From positions 1 to 20,570 of the forward strand of contig NZ_CALLYO010000303.1 of NCBI RefSeq assembly GCF_937858865.1: a DNA stretch of 20,570 bases. The letters run 5' to 3'. Origin of the DNA: an uncultured Amaricoccus sp. (GTDB taxonomy: Bacteria; Pseudomonadota; Alphaproteobacteria; Rhodobacterales; Rhodobacteraceae). A model generated the notes under the pieces. That model searched no databases. It was not told where the DNA came from and was given only the letters and a program-made list of their open reading frames with translations. Position 1 is the first letter of the stretch; every line of letters starts with the position of its first letter. The translations under genes were made by a program, and so were the position numbers. Positions 1 through 7,112 of the stretch are shown piece after piece.

Positions 1-965
1 TCGGTCATCAGCGCCTCGCCCGGCCCGTTCACCACGCAGCCGATGATCGAGAGCGACATCGGCGTCTTCACGTGCTCGAGCCTCTTCTCGAGGATCTCCA
101 CCGTCTTGATGACGTCGAACCCCTGCCGGGCGCAGGACGGGCAGGAGATGATGTTGACCCCGCGGTGGCGGAGGCCGAGGGCCTTCAGGATCTCGAAGCC
201 GACACGGACCTCCTCGACCGGATCGGCCGAGAGGCTGACGCGCAGCGTGTCGCCGATCCCCATCCAGAGCAGGCTGCCGAGCCCGATCGCCGACTTCACC
301 GTGCCGGTCGTCAGGCCGCCGGCCTCGGTGATGCCAAGGTGGATCGGCGCGTCGGTCGCCTCGGCGAGCCCCTGGTAGGCGGCGGCGGCGAGGAAGACGT
401 CCGAGGCCTTCACGCTGATCTTGAACTCGTGGAAGTCGTTGTCCTCGAGCACGCGGATATGGTCGAGCCCCGACTCGATCATCGCCTCCGGGCAGGGCTC
501 GCCGTACTTCTCGAGCAGGTGCTTCTCGAGGCTGCCCGCGTTCACGCCGATCCGCATCGAGCAGCCGTGGTCCTTCGCCGCGCGGATCACCTCGCACACC
601 CGTTCCTTCGCGCCGATGTTGCCCGGGTTGATCCTGAGGCAGGCGGCGCCCGCCTCCGCCGACTCGATGGCGCGGCGGTAGTGGAAGTGGATGTCGGCGA
701 CGATCGGCACCGGGCTCTCGCGCACGATCTCGCGCAGCGCCCGGCTCGAGGCCTCGTCCGGCACCGACACCCGCACGATGTCGGCGCCCGCCTCCGCCGC
801 CGCCTGGACCTGGGCGATCGTGCCCTTCACGTCGGTCGTCAGCGTGTTGGTCATCGTCTGCACGCTGATCGGCGCGCCGCCGCCCACCGCCACCGGCCCG
901 ACGTGGATCTGGCGCGACCGGCGCCGGTCGATGTTGCGCCAGGGGCGGATGGGATTGTGGCTCAT
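1..965 (-). CDS. ispG: 4-hydroxy-3-methylbut-2-enyl diphosphate synthase IspG (GcpE), 3' end cut off
   Basis: Cytosolic [4Fe-4S] enzyme of the MEP isoprenoid pathway; it reductively opens MEcPP to HMBPP. The 321 visible residues begin MSHNPIRPW and contain the TIM-barrel part ([11 protein letters not shown] near 35-45, VRVSVPDE near 65, LRINPGNIG near 110-117). The iron-sulfur region follows: CPSC (Cys275 and Cys278) and CVVNGPGEA (Cys310). The family is usually about 370 residues, so roughly 50 C-terminal residues, including the final conserved Glu, lie beyond the left edge. The start is the ATG at 965-963, with no strong Shine-Dalgarno in front of it. rodZ ends 105 bp upstream on the same strand, and the two are probably co-transcribed. 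All ligand cysteines are present and nothing looks broken. Identification is certain from the motifs. Confidence 0.98.
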   Translation of the reverse strand, partial: MSHNPIRPWRNIDRRRSRQIHVGPVAVGGGAPISVQTMTNTLTTDVKGTIAQVQAAAEAGADIVRVSVPDEASSRALREIVRESPVPIVADIHFHYRRAIESAEAGAACLRINPGNIGAKERVCEVIRAAKDHGCSMRIGVNAGSLEKHLLEKYGEPCPEAMIESGLDHIRVLEDNDFHEFKISVKASDVFLAAAAYQGLAEATDAPIHLGITEAGGLTTGTVKSAIGLGSLLWMGIGDTLRVSLSADPVEEVRVGFEILKALGLRHRGVNIISCPSCARQGFDVIKTVEILEKRLEHVKTPMSLSIIGCVVNGPGEALMT

Positions 966-1070
966 GCGACGCGGGTCCGGAAATGCTCGGTCCCGGACCA
1001 TAGGCGAGACGCGCCGGATTGTCACGCCGGGCCGGATGACATGTCGATGACAGGCCCGGCGGGCCCGCCG

Positions 1071-2282
1071 CTACTGGATGGCGACGGCGGGCTCGATGCC
1101 GGCGGGCGGGGTCGGGAAGACCTGCGAGATCACCTCGGGGACGTCGGAGACCTGGTCGTAGCGGTCGACGATCGCCTGCGGCTCGAGAACGACGTCGCGG
1201 GTCGCCCGCGTGCCGCTGCCGAGCGGGCCGCGCAGGCTGTCGCCGACGCGCACGTAGACCGAGCCGGAATTCCCCGCCCAGATCAGCGGCTTCTCGATGC
1301 CCTCGGGCGGCGAATAGGTCTGGCCCTTCTCGAGGATCGTCTCGAAGATGACCGTGCCGTTCTCCTGGTAGACGCGGATCCAGGCCGCGCGCTCGGCGAC
1401 CACGACGAGCGGCAGTTTCGCCGCGCTGGCGGCGGCGGTGGTGGGCAGCAGCGGCCCCTGCATCGGCGCCGCGCCGGCGGCGACGGTGAGCGCCGCGGGG
1501 ATCTCGCTGGCCGAGGCCGGCGCGGCCGTCGCCGTCCCGGCGGGCCGGGCGAGCAGGCCGGTGCGGTCGGGGTCGAGCGCGGCGATCGGGCCGTCGCGCG
1601 GCACGAGGATCGGCACCTCGGCCTCCTGCTGGCGGTAGAGATCGGCCAGCGCCGTCGCGGCGACCGGGCTCGCGAGCTCGGTCAGCGCCGGCTCGTCGAG
1701 CGGCATCGCCTCGGGCGGATCGAGCGGCTGCATCTCGGCGACGGCGAGCGGCAGCTCCTCGACCGGCGCGAAGCGCACCCGCTGGATGCTCTGCAGCACG
1801 TTCCACCCGCCGTAGCCGAGCCCGGCGAGCAGCGCCACCAGCACCAGCACCGACCCGATGGCCGGCAGAGATATCTCGGGCATGCCGCGCGATTCGAGCC
1901 GCGCCAGCGGGAAGTCGGGCCGGAAGCCGCCCGGCGCCGCCTGCGCCGCGCGCTTGCCCCCGCCCGTGGCGCGTGCCGCCGCGCCGCCCTGCGCGCCGGC
2001 GAACCCGCTCTCCTGGCAGAAGCGCCGGTAGACCTCGTCGGGATCGAGCTGCAGGTAGCGCGCATAGGAGCGCACGTAGCCGGCGATGAAGCTCGGGTTG
2101 GGAAAGACCTCCGGCTTGGCGTCCTCGATCGCGGCGATATAGGCCGCCTTGATCCGCAGATCGCGCTGGATGTCGAGAAGCGTCTTGCCCAGGGTGGCGC
2201 GCTCGCCACGCAGCTCGTCACCGAGGGCATACTCGTAGGGACCGAAGTCCCTCTCCCCAGGATTGTGCACCGTCGTACCCAT
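1071..2282 (-). CDS. rodZ: RodZ-like protein: N-terminal HTH, one membrane segment, C-terminal DUF4115
   Basis: Cell-shape/cytoskeleton-associated membrane protein of the RodZ type (403 aa). Residues 20-90 form a helix-turn-helix domain (GDELRGERATLGKTLLDIQ, then PSFIAGYVRSYARYLQLDPDEV), the Xre-like fold that in E. coli RodZ binds MreB. A basic, Ala/Gly-rich linker follows (about 97-130). A single hydrophobic segment lies at about 138-160 (ISLPAIGSVLVLVALLAGLGYGG). After a low-complexity periplasmic stretch comes a DUF4115 domain at about 290-375 (AAWIRVYQENGTVIFETILEKG). The cytoplasmic-HTH, membrane, periplasmic-domain order is typical of the family. The ATG at 2282-2280 follows a weak AGGCGG. 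An AT-rich promoter candidate lies about 80 bp upstream, and ispG follows. A role in morphology is inferred from the family; this protein is distant from E. coli RodZ. Confidence 0.9.
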   Translation of the reverse strand: MGTTVHNPGERDFGPYEYALGDELRGERATLGKTLLDIQRDLRIKAAYIAAIEDAKPEVFPNPSFIAGYVRSYARYLQLDPDEVYRRFCQESGFAGAQGGAAARATGGGKRAAQAAPGGFRPDFPLARLESRGMPEISLPAIGSVLVLVALLAGLGYGGWNVLQSIQRVRFAPVEELPLAVAEMQPLDPPEAMPLDEPALTELASPVAATALADLYRQQEAEVPILVPRDGPIAALDPDRTGLLARPAGTATAAPASASEIPAALTVAAGAAPMQGPLLPTTAAASAAKLPLVVVAERAAWIRVYQENGTVIFETILEKGQTYSPPEGIEKPLIWAGNSGSVYVRVGDSLRGPLGSGTRATRDVVLEPQAIVDRYDQVSDVPEVISQVFPTPPAGIEPAVAIQ

Positions 2283-2359
2283 GGATCCGCCTGGAGACCC
2301 CTAAACCCTACTGCTGCCCGCGCCCCTCCGCCGGCGAATCAGACCCGGCGGACCGTTTT

Positions 2360-2387
2360 ATTTTATTCCATCCTATCATCATTTCAG
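2360..2387 (-). promoter_or_regulatory. Candidate sigma-70-type promoter for rodZ-ispG
   Basis: On the minus strand CTGAAA (2387-2382) and TAAAAT (2365-2360) are separated by 16 bp; the -10 matches the consensus at 5 of 6 positions. It lies in the only AT-rich patch (about 2351-2385) of the 190-bp gap between ldtR and rodZ, about 80 bp before the rodZ ATG. Matched by eye only. Confidence 0.4.
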
Positions 2388-2470
2388 CGGCTTGGGCAGG
2401 AGCGGTTGTTTCAGATGACGCAAAAGTCTCGGGTTTGGTTGCCGAAACGCCGCACACCGGCCCCGCCGCC

Positions 2471-2980
2471 TCAGTAGATGTAGCGGATCTGGTCGCTCCA
2501 GTAGCGCTCCATGCGGCGCAGGCTGGCGTTGATGTCCTCGATGCGCATGTTGCCGAGGACCTCGCGGCTCAGGATTCCGCTCGCGTGGCGCTGGAAGAGC
2601 TGGGCGATGACGGTGCGGATCCCCCGCCCCTTCTCGGTCAGCCGCACCCGCACCGCCCGGCGGTCCACGTCGCACTTCTGGTGGTGCATGTAGCCGCACT
2701 CGACGAGCTTCTTGAGGTTGTAGGAGACGTTCGACCCCTGGTAGTAGCCGCGCGTCTTCAGCTCGCCCGCCGTCACCTCGTTGTCGCCGATGTTGAAGAT
2801 CAGCAGCGCCTGCACCGAGTTGATGTCGATGATGCCGAGGCGCTCGAATTCGTCCTTCACCACGTCGAGCAGCAGCCGGTGCAGCCGTTCCACCATCGAG
2901 AGGGTCTCGAGGTAGGCGCCGAGGAAGTCCTCCCGCGCGGAGGGTTCCGGCAACGCTGCAACCTTTGCGTGCATACTCAT
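2471..2980 (-). CDS. ldtR: LdtR-type MarR-family winged-helix transcriptional regulator
   Basis: DNA-binding regulator of 169 aa. Its core (VVKDEFERLGIIDINSVQ, LIFNIGDNEVTAGELKTRG, GSNVSYNLKKLVECGYMHH, then DRRAVRVRLTEKG) is the winged helix of the LdtR subgroup of MarR proteins. That subgroup is known in Rhizobiales and Liberibacter for controlling an L,D-transpeptidase and osmotic/envelope stress genes. The ATG at 2980-2978 is chosen because GGAG sits 7 nt before it. A TTG eight codons upstream would be in frame but would swallow that ribosome-binding site. It lies between sdhE (85 bp upstream, same strand) and rodZ. No L,D-transpeptidase gene is in the window, so the target is unknown. An AT-rich stretch at about 3025-3046 could hold its promoter or operator. 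The family assignment is firm; the orthology is by remembered similarity. Confidence 0.88.
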   Translation of the reverse strand: MSMHAKVAALPEPSAREDFLGAYLETLSMVERLHRLLLDVVKDEFERLGIIDINSVQALLIFNIGDNEVTAGELKTRGYYQGSNVSYNLKKLVECGYMHHQKCDVDRRAVRVRLTEKGRGIRTVIAQLFQRHASGILSREVLGNMRIEDINASLRRMERYWSDQIRYIY

Positions 2981-3065
2981 CGTGTCACTCCGCAAACTGG
3001 ACAATGCGCGGAGCGTCCAGCAGAATCATATACAACTCGTTAAGCCGCGGAGGCCCCGAATCCGC

Positions 3066-3341
3066 TCAGCCGATGCGGTGGAAGGCGCGGATCCCGCTGA
3101 TTATCTCCGCATAGCGGGCGGGTCCCTCGGCGCTGCCGCCGACCCACCGGTAGAGGTCGTGGTCGTTCTCCGACAGGAGCAGGTCGAAGGCGTCGAGGAG
3201 CTCGGGCGAGAGGCCGGCGAGCCGCTCGTCGGCGAAGCGGCCGAGGATCAGGTCCATCTCGCAGATGCCGCGGTGCCAGCTCCGCAGCCGGAGCCGGCGC
3301 AGCCGATTCTCCGTCGTCTCCACCCTGTCGTCGCCCGCCAT
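3066..3341 (-). CDS. sdhE: SdhE, FAD assembly factor for succinate dehydrogenase (DUF339)
   Basis: Small cytosolic protein (91 aa) that promotes covalent attachment of FAD to the SdhA flavoprotein. The signature RSWHRGICEMD at residues 20-30 carries the family motif RGxxExD (Arg24, Gly25, Glu28, Asp30). The rest is helical, with LSPELLDAFDLLLSENDHDLY and a Trp66-Val-Gly turn. The length fits the family (80-100 aa). The ATG at 3341-3339 follows a purine-rich AAGGGGGCGAGG, a good ribosome-binding site. The same reading frame stays open much further upstream, but that part is antisense to the aminotransferase and lacks coding character. The gene diverges from that aminotransferase across 69 bp; the sdh operon is not in the window. 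Confidence 0.93.
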   Translation of the reverse strand: MAGDDRVETTENRLRRLRLRSWHRGICEMDLILGRFADERLAGLSPELLDAFDLLLSENDHDLYRWVGGSAEGPARYAEIISGIRAFHRIG

Positions 3342-3351
3342 CCTCGCCCCC

Positions 3352-4613
<1,262 letters not shown>

Positions 4614-4626
4614 GACCGGCCGCGCG

Positions 4627-4656
4627 GGGCCGGTGGGCACGCGTGCCCACCGGCCC
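4627..4656 (+). terminator. Perfect 30-bp palindrome after the aminotransferase, likely terminator
   Basis: GGGCCGGTGGGCACG pairs perfectly with its reverse complement with no spacer (15 bp per arm, centre between 4641 and 4642), 14 bp after the stop codon. Only a weak T-rich stretch (TGATCGTTGTTTTCATT) follows. As RNA it would fold into a very strong hairpin; the position fits transcription termination or mRNA 3'-end protection. Confidence 0.6.
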
Positions 4657-4755
4657 TGATCGTTGTTTTCATTGGAAAACCTCGTTCGCCGTCAACCGGA
4701 TGGCAACCATCGTTGACGAAAGCTGAACGCCGTGGCCCCGGCACTCACGCGGCAA

Positions 4756-4782
4756 CCGGGGGCGCCGCAGCGGCGCCCCCGG
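4756..4782. repeat. 27-bp GC-only inverted repeat between convergent transcripts
   Basis: CCGGGGGCGCCGC (4756-4768) and its exact reverse complement (4770-4782) flank a single A. It lies between the 3' ends of the plus-strand aminotransferase and the minus-strand small protein gene (stop at 4825), so it may end the latter's transcript. No T tract follows on either strand. Confidence 0.5.
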
Positions 4783-4824
4783 GGCTTCGCTTCCCGTCTC
4801 CGCCGGTGCTCCGGCGGGCGCGCC

Positions 4825-5118
4825 TCAGTTCGCGGGCGCCGTCGTGCCGTCCGCCGGCGCGGTCCCCTCGGCCGGCGCCGCAGGCTCGGGCGCGGCGGGC
4901 TCGGGCGTCGCGGGCTCGGCAGGTGCCATCGTGCCGCCGGCGGGCTCGGCCGGTTCGGCGGGTTCGGGGGCCGCCGGCGCCGTGGTGGCTGGCTGCTCGG
5001 TCGTCGACGGTGCGGTCGCCGGTTCCGTGGGCGCGGTTTCCGGGCCGGGCCGCATGAAGAAGTAGATCGCAAGGACCACCACGATCGCTGCGATGATCCA
5101 GTACCAGGTCCGCTGCAT
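4825..5118 (-). CDS. Small single-pass membrane protein with a Pro/Ala/Glu-rich tail
   Basis: I do not recognise a named family. The 97-residue product starts MQRTWYWIIAAIVVVLAIYF: two N-terminal polar residues, then a strong hydrophobic segment (about 5-22) followed by MRPGPET. The remaining 70 residues are low complexity (PAEPATPEPAAPEPAAPAEG, TAPADGTTAPAN), acidic and without Cys. This is probably an inner-membrane anchor with a disordered periplasmic tail. The ATG at 5118-5116 follows GGAGACGAAG, a plausible ribosome-binding site. An in-frame ATG at 5217 would put charged residues before the membrane segment and is less likely. It diverges from infC over 250 bp. Low-complexity composition limits confidence, but membrane segment, start and ribosome-binding site agree. 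Confidence 0.6.
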   Translation of the reverse strand: MQRTWYWIIAAIVVVLAIYFFMRPGPETAPTEPATAPSTTEQPATTAPAAPEPAEPAEPAGGTMAPAEPATPEPAAPEPAAPAEGTAPADGTTAPAN

Positions 5119-5170
5119 CTTCGTCTCCAGGCCGATCGCCGGACGTGTCGCCGGCGCCTGAGGACATGCC

Positions 5171-5198
5171 CATACACGCCGCGCGATGCAAGAGCCAA
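5171..5198 (-). promoter_or_regulatory. Weak promoter candidate for the small membrane protein gene
   Basis: On the minus strand TTGGCT (5198-5193) and TGTATG (5176-5171) are spaced 16 bp, about 50 bp before the chosen ATG. Matches are partial; by eye only. Confidence 0.22.
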
Positions 5199-5276
5199 CC
5201 CCGGCGAGAGGCCGCAAATGGCGGGAAACGGCCGGAAATCCGCCGGAATTTGCGCCCCGCGCGGCGGTGGCGCATC

Positions 5277-5305
5277 TTCACCTTGACCCCGATCCGTATT
5301 ACATT
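5277..5305 (+). promoter_or_regulatory. Candidate promoter of infC
   Basis: TTCACC (5277-5282) and TACATT (5300-5305) are 17 bp apart; an overlapping TTGACC at 5283 could pair with TTATCG at 5304 (15 bp). The local drop in GC (CGTATTACATTATCGG) stands out in the region. Transcription would begin near 5312, just before the leader hairpin. Confidence 0.4.
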
Positions 5306-5315
5306 ATCGGACTTG

Positions 5316-5339
5316 CCGGGGCCGCTGCTCCGGTTTTTT
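5316..5339 (+). terminator. Intrinsic-terminator-like hairpin with T6 tract in the infC leader (possible attenuator)
   Basis: CCGGGGC (5316-5322), loop CGCT, and GCTCCGG (5327-5333) make a 7-bp stem with one G-U pair, followed at once by six T (5334-5339). The T tract makes it functional only on the plus strand. No plus-strand gene ends nearby; the next gene is infC, whose ribosome-binding site starts 16 bp later. It is therefore either a leader attenuator or a barrier to read-through from the left. Confidence 0.55.
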
Positions 5340-5371
5340 GTCCCGCCAACGATCAGAAGGATGGCATCACC

Positions 5372-5917
5372 CTGGCCCGCAGACCGCACAACGCGCCCCC
5401 GACGCGCGATACCGGACCCCGCGTCAACGAGCGCATCCGCGCTCCCGAAATCCGCCTCATCGGCGCCGAGGGCGAGAACATCGGCCTCATCTCGCCCGAG
5501 AAGGCAATGGTCCTCGCCGAAGCCGCCGGCCTCGACCTCGTCGAAATCTCGCCGAACGCCACGCCGCCCGTCGCCAAGATCATGGACTTCGGCAAGTACA
5601 AGTACGAGACGCAGAAGAAGGAATCCGAGGCGCGGAAGAAGCAGAAGATCATCGAGATCAAGGAGATCAAGTTCCGCCCGAACACCGACTCCCACGACTA
5701 CGACGTGAAGATGCGGTCGGTGACGAAGTTCCTCGAGGGCGGCGACAAGGTCAAGGTAACGCTCCGCTTCCGCGGCCGCGAGATGGCCCACGCCGACCTC
5801 GGGCGCAAGCTGCTCGAGCGGGTGGCCGAGGATGTGACCGAACTCGGCAAGGTCGAGGCGATGCCCCGCCTCGAGGGCCGGCAGATGGTCATGATGATCA
5901 ACCCGGTGAAGCACTGA
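5372..5917 (+). CDS. infC: Translation initiation factor IF-3, probable CTG start
   Basis: IF-3 binds the 30S subunit, keeps 50S away and checks the start codon. The chain (181 aa) shows the N domain ([18 protein letters not shown], then [20 protein letters not shown]), the Lys-rich linker ([17 protein letters not shown]) and the C domain ([30 protein letters not shown]). There is no in-frame ATG near the conserved N-terminus. CTG at 5372 directly precedes ARRPHNAPP, the N-terminus I recall for Rhodobacter IF-3, and AGAAGGA (5355-5361) lies 10 nt before it. ATC at 5366 is the alternative (4 nt spacing). An ATG at 5186 is in frame but would add 62 unconserved residues. Rare start codons are a known basis of IF-3 autoregulation in E. 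coli. rpmI and rplT do not follow; an acyltransferase does. Confidence 0.93.
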   Translation: MARRPHNAPPTRDTGPRVNERIRAPEIRLIGAEGENIGLISPEKAMVLAEAAGLDLVEISPNATPPVAKIMDFGKYKYETQKKESEARKKQKIIEIKEIKFRPNTDSHDYDVKMRSVTKFLEGGDKVKVTLRFRGREMAHADLGRKLLERVAEDVTELGKVEAMPRLEGRQMVMMINPVKH

Positions 5918-5960
5918 CCACTCCGGACGCGGTCCGTCCGGCGCCCGGCGCCGGGACGGC

Positions 5961-5996
5961 CCGCGTCGGAGGCCGCGTCGGAGACCGCGTCGAAGG
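5961..5996 (+). repeat. Three tandem 12-bp repeats between infC and lpxL
   Basis: Units CCGCGTCGGAGG, CCGCGTCGGAGA and CCGCGTCGAAGG follow one another without gaps. They lie 43 bp after the infC stop and 35 bp before the acyltransferase ATG. GC-rich short palindromes sit just upstream (5924-5936 and 5944-5955), without a T tract. Confidence 0.8.
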
Positions 5997-6031
5997 GCCG
6001 CGGCGGGGGCCCGCGGCGGAGATGTGACCGC

Positions 6032-6928
6032 ATGGCCCGCCGCAGCAAGGCGCTGAGCTTCCTGACCTGGCTCCCGCAGGGCGCCCTGATCGGGCTGGCG
6101 CGCGCCCTGCCCTACCGGGCGCGCCTCGCCTTCGCCTCCGGCTTCGCCCGCACCCTCGTCGCCCTCGTCCCCGACCTGCGCCGCCGGGTCGAGGGCAACC
6201 TCCGCCTCGTCTTTCCCGAAATGCCCGCCGCCGAGCGCCGCCGCATCCGCGCGGCGATGGCCGACAGCTTCGGCCGCACCATGATCGAGGTGATGACCCG
6301 GCGCGCCTTCCAGGCCCGCCACGCCTGGACCGGCCCGGTCGGCCCCGGCTGGGACGCGCTCCGCGCCGCCCGCGCCGAGGGCAAGGGCGCCCTTCTCGTC
6401 TCCGGCCACTTCGGCCAGTGGGAGGCGGTGCGCGCCGCGCTGCTCGCCGAGGGCATCGAATCCGGCGCGATGATCCGCCCGGTGAAGAACCCCTTCCTGA
6501 ACGCCGACTATCTCGCCAACGTCGAGGCCGGCGGGAAGCCCGTCATCGGCCGCGACGGCGCCGGCCTGCGCGAGCTCGTCCGCCACCTGAAGGGCGGCGG
6601 CGTCATGGCCGTCCTGCTCGACCAGTACACCAAGCGCGGCGCGCCGGTCGACTTCCTCGGCCACCCGGCGCCGAGCGGCACCGCCATCGCCGAGCTCGCG
6701 CTCAAGTACCGCCTGCCGATGATCCCGGTCTACGGCACCCGCCAGCCGGACGGCCTCTCGGTCGCCGTCGAGTTCGAGGCCCCGATCCCGCCCGGGACCG
6801 CCCTGGAGATGACCCAGGCCGCCGCCGACAGCCTCGCCGCCCGGGTGCGCGCGACCCCGGGCCAGTACTACTGGCTGCACCGCCGCTGGGTGAAATCCTT
6901 CGACGCCGGGACCGGCTCGAGCCCGTAG
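6032..6928 (+). CDS. Lipid A (Kdo2-lipid IVA) acyltransferase, LpxL/HtrB family
   Basis: Inner-membrane-associated enzyme of 298 aa that adds a secondary acyl chain to the lipid A precursor during LPS synthesis. The catalytic H(X4)E motif is HFGQWE (His126, Glu131), preceded by GKGALLVSG. Further family features are MIRPVKNPFLNADY, LKGGGVMAVLLDQY (about 185-200), the small-residue-rich GTAIAELALKYRLPMIPVY and the C-terminal PGQYYWLHRRWVK. Residues 10-45 (LTWLPQGALIGLARALPYRARLAF...) form the usual N-terminal amphipathic membrane-anchoring region. Length is typical. GGAG lies 10 nt before the ATG. It is 114 bp behind infC in the same direction and may be partly read from it. Chain-length preference and LpxL versus LpxM cannot be told from sequence. 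Confidence 0.92.
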   Translation: MARRSKALSFLTWLPQGALIGLARALPYRARLAFASGFARTLVALVPDLRRRVEGNLRLVFPEMPAAERRRIRAAMADSFGRTMIEVMTRRAFQARHAWTGPVGPGWDALRAARAEGKGALLVSGHFGQWEAVRAALLAEGIESGAMIRPVKNPFLNADYLANVEAGGKPVIGRDGAGLRELVRHLKGGGVMAVLLDQYTKRGAPVDFLGHPAPSGTAIAELALKYRLPMIPVYGTRQPDGLSVAVEFEAPIPPGTALEMTQAAADSLAARVRATPGQYYWLHRRWVKSFDAGTGSSP

Positions 6929-6948
6929 AGTGTGAACGGACGGTTAAG

Positions 6949-6967
6949 GCTGAAAAAAACTTTCAGC
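6949..6967. repeat. Hairpin after the acyltransferase gene
   Basis: GCTGAAA and TTTCAGC flank the loop AAAAC, 20 bp after the stop codon. There is no T tract directly after it, so termination is possible but not strong. The right arm overlaps a promoter candidate for the next gene. Confidence 0.4.
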
Positions 6968-6990
6968 AATATCAATTGTTTGCTTATAGT
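6962..6990 (+). promoter_or_regulatory. AT-rich distal promoter candidate of the efflux gene
   Basis: TTCAGC (6962-6967) and TATAGT (6985-6990) are separated by 17 bp; the -10 matches consensus at 5 of 6. It lies in the most AT-rich patch of the gap (about 6944-6990), about 120 bp before the efflux ATG. Confidence 0.38.
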
Positions 6991-7002
6991 TTCGCGCGCG
7001 AA
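6991..7002. promoter_or_regulatory. Perfect 12-bp palindrome, candidate operator
   Basis: TTCGCGCGCGAA starts on the base after the distal -10 hexamer, where a repressor would cover the transcription start. No regulator is identified. In a GC-rich genome a CG-rich palindrome can arise by chance. Confidence 0.3.
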
Positions 7003-7043
7003 ATCCTGTTCTCGGGCCGGCTCCCGCGGCGGCGGCCGATGGT

Positions 7044-7072
7044 CTGGTCATCCCGGCCGCCCGCGCTATAAC
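7044..7072 (+). promoter_or_regulatory. Proximal promoter candidate of the efflux gene
   Basis: TATAAC (7067-7072) matches the -10 consensus at 5 of 6, about 40 bp before the ATG; the -35 at 17 bp spacing is a poor CTGGTC (7044-7049). It may need an activator, or the distal promoter may be the main one. Confidence 0.35.
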
Positions 7073-7112
7073 AGCCCGACGACCCGTCACCTCTCACCCC
7101 CGGACCATCGCC

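Noticed and set aside
72..2477. 801-codon open frame on the plus strand across ispG and rodZ
   Set aside because: Antisense to two genes with complete motifs; the translation is Arg/Asp/His/Ala-rich without any domain. It is an effect of the high GC content at third codon positions.
2981..3004. TTG at 3004 as the start of ldtR
   Set aside because: It precedes the GGAG ribosome-binding site that is well spaced for the ATG at 2980.
4825..5065. Gly/Ser/Ala-rich plus-strand frame opposite the small membrane protein
   Set aside because: A low-complexity mirror of the Pro/Ala/Glu coding repeats; the minus strand has the better start site and a real membrane segment.
5186..5371. ATG at 5186 as the start of infC
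   Set aside because: Would add 62 residues without conservation, coded across the promoter candidate and the T6 hairpin.
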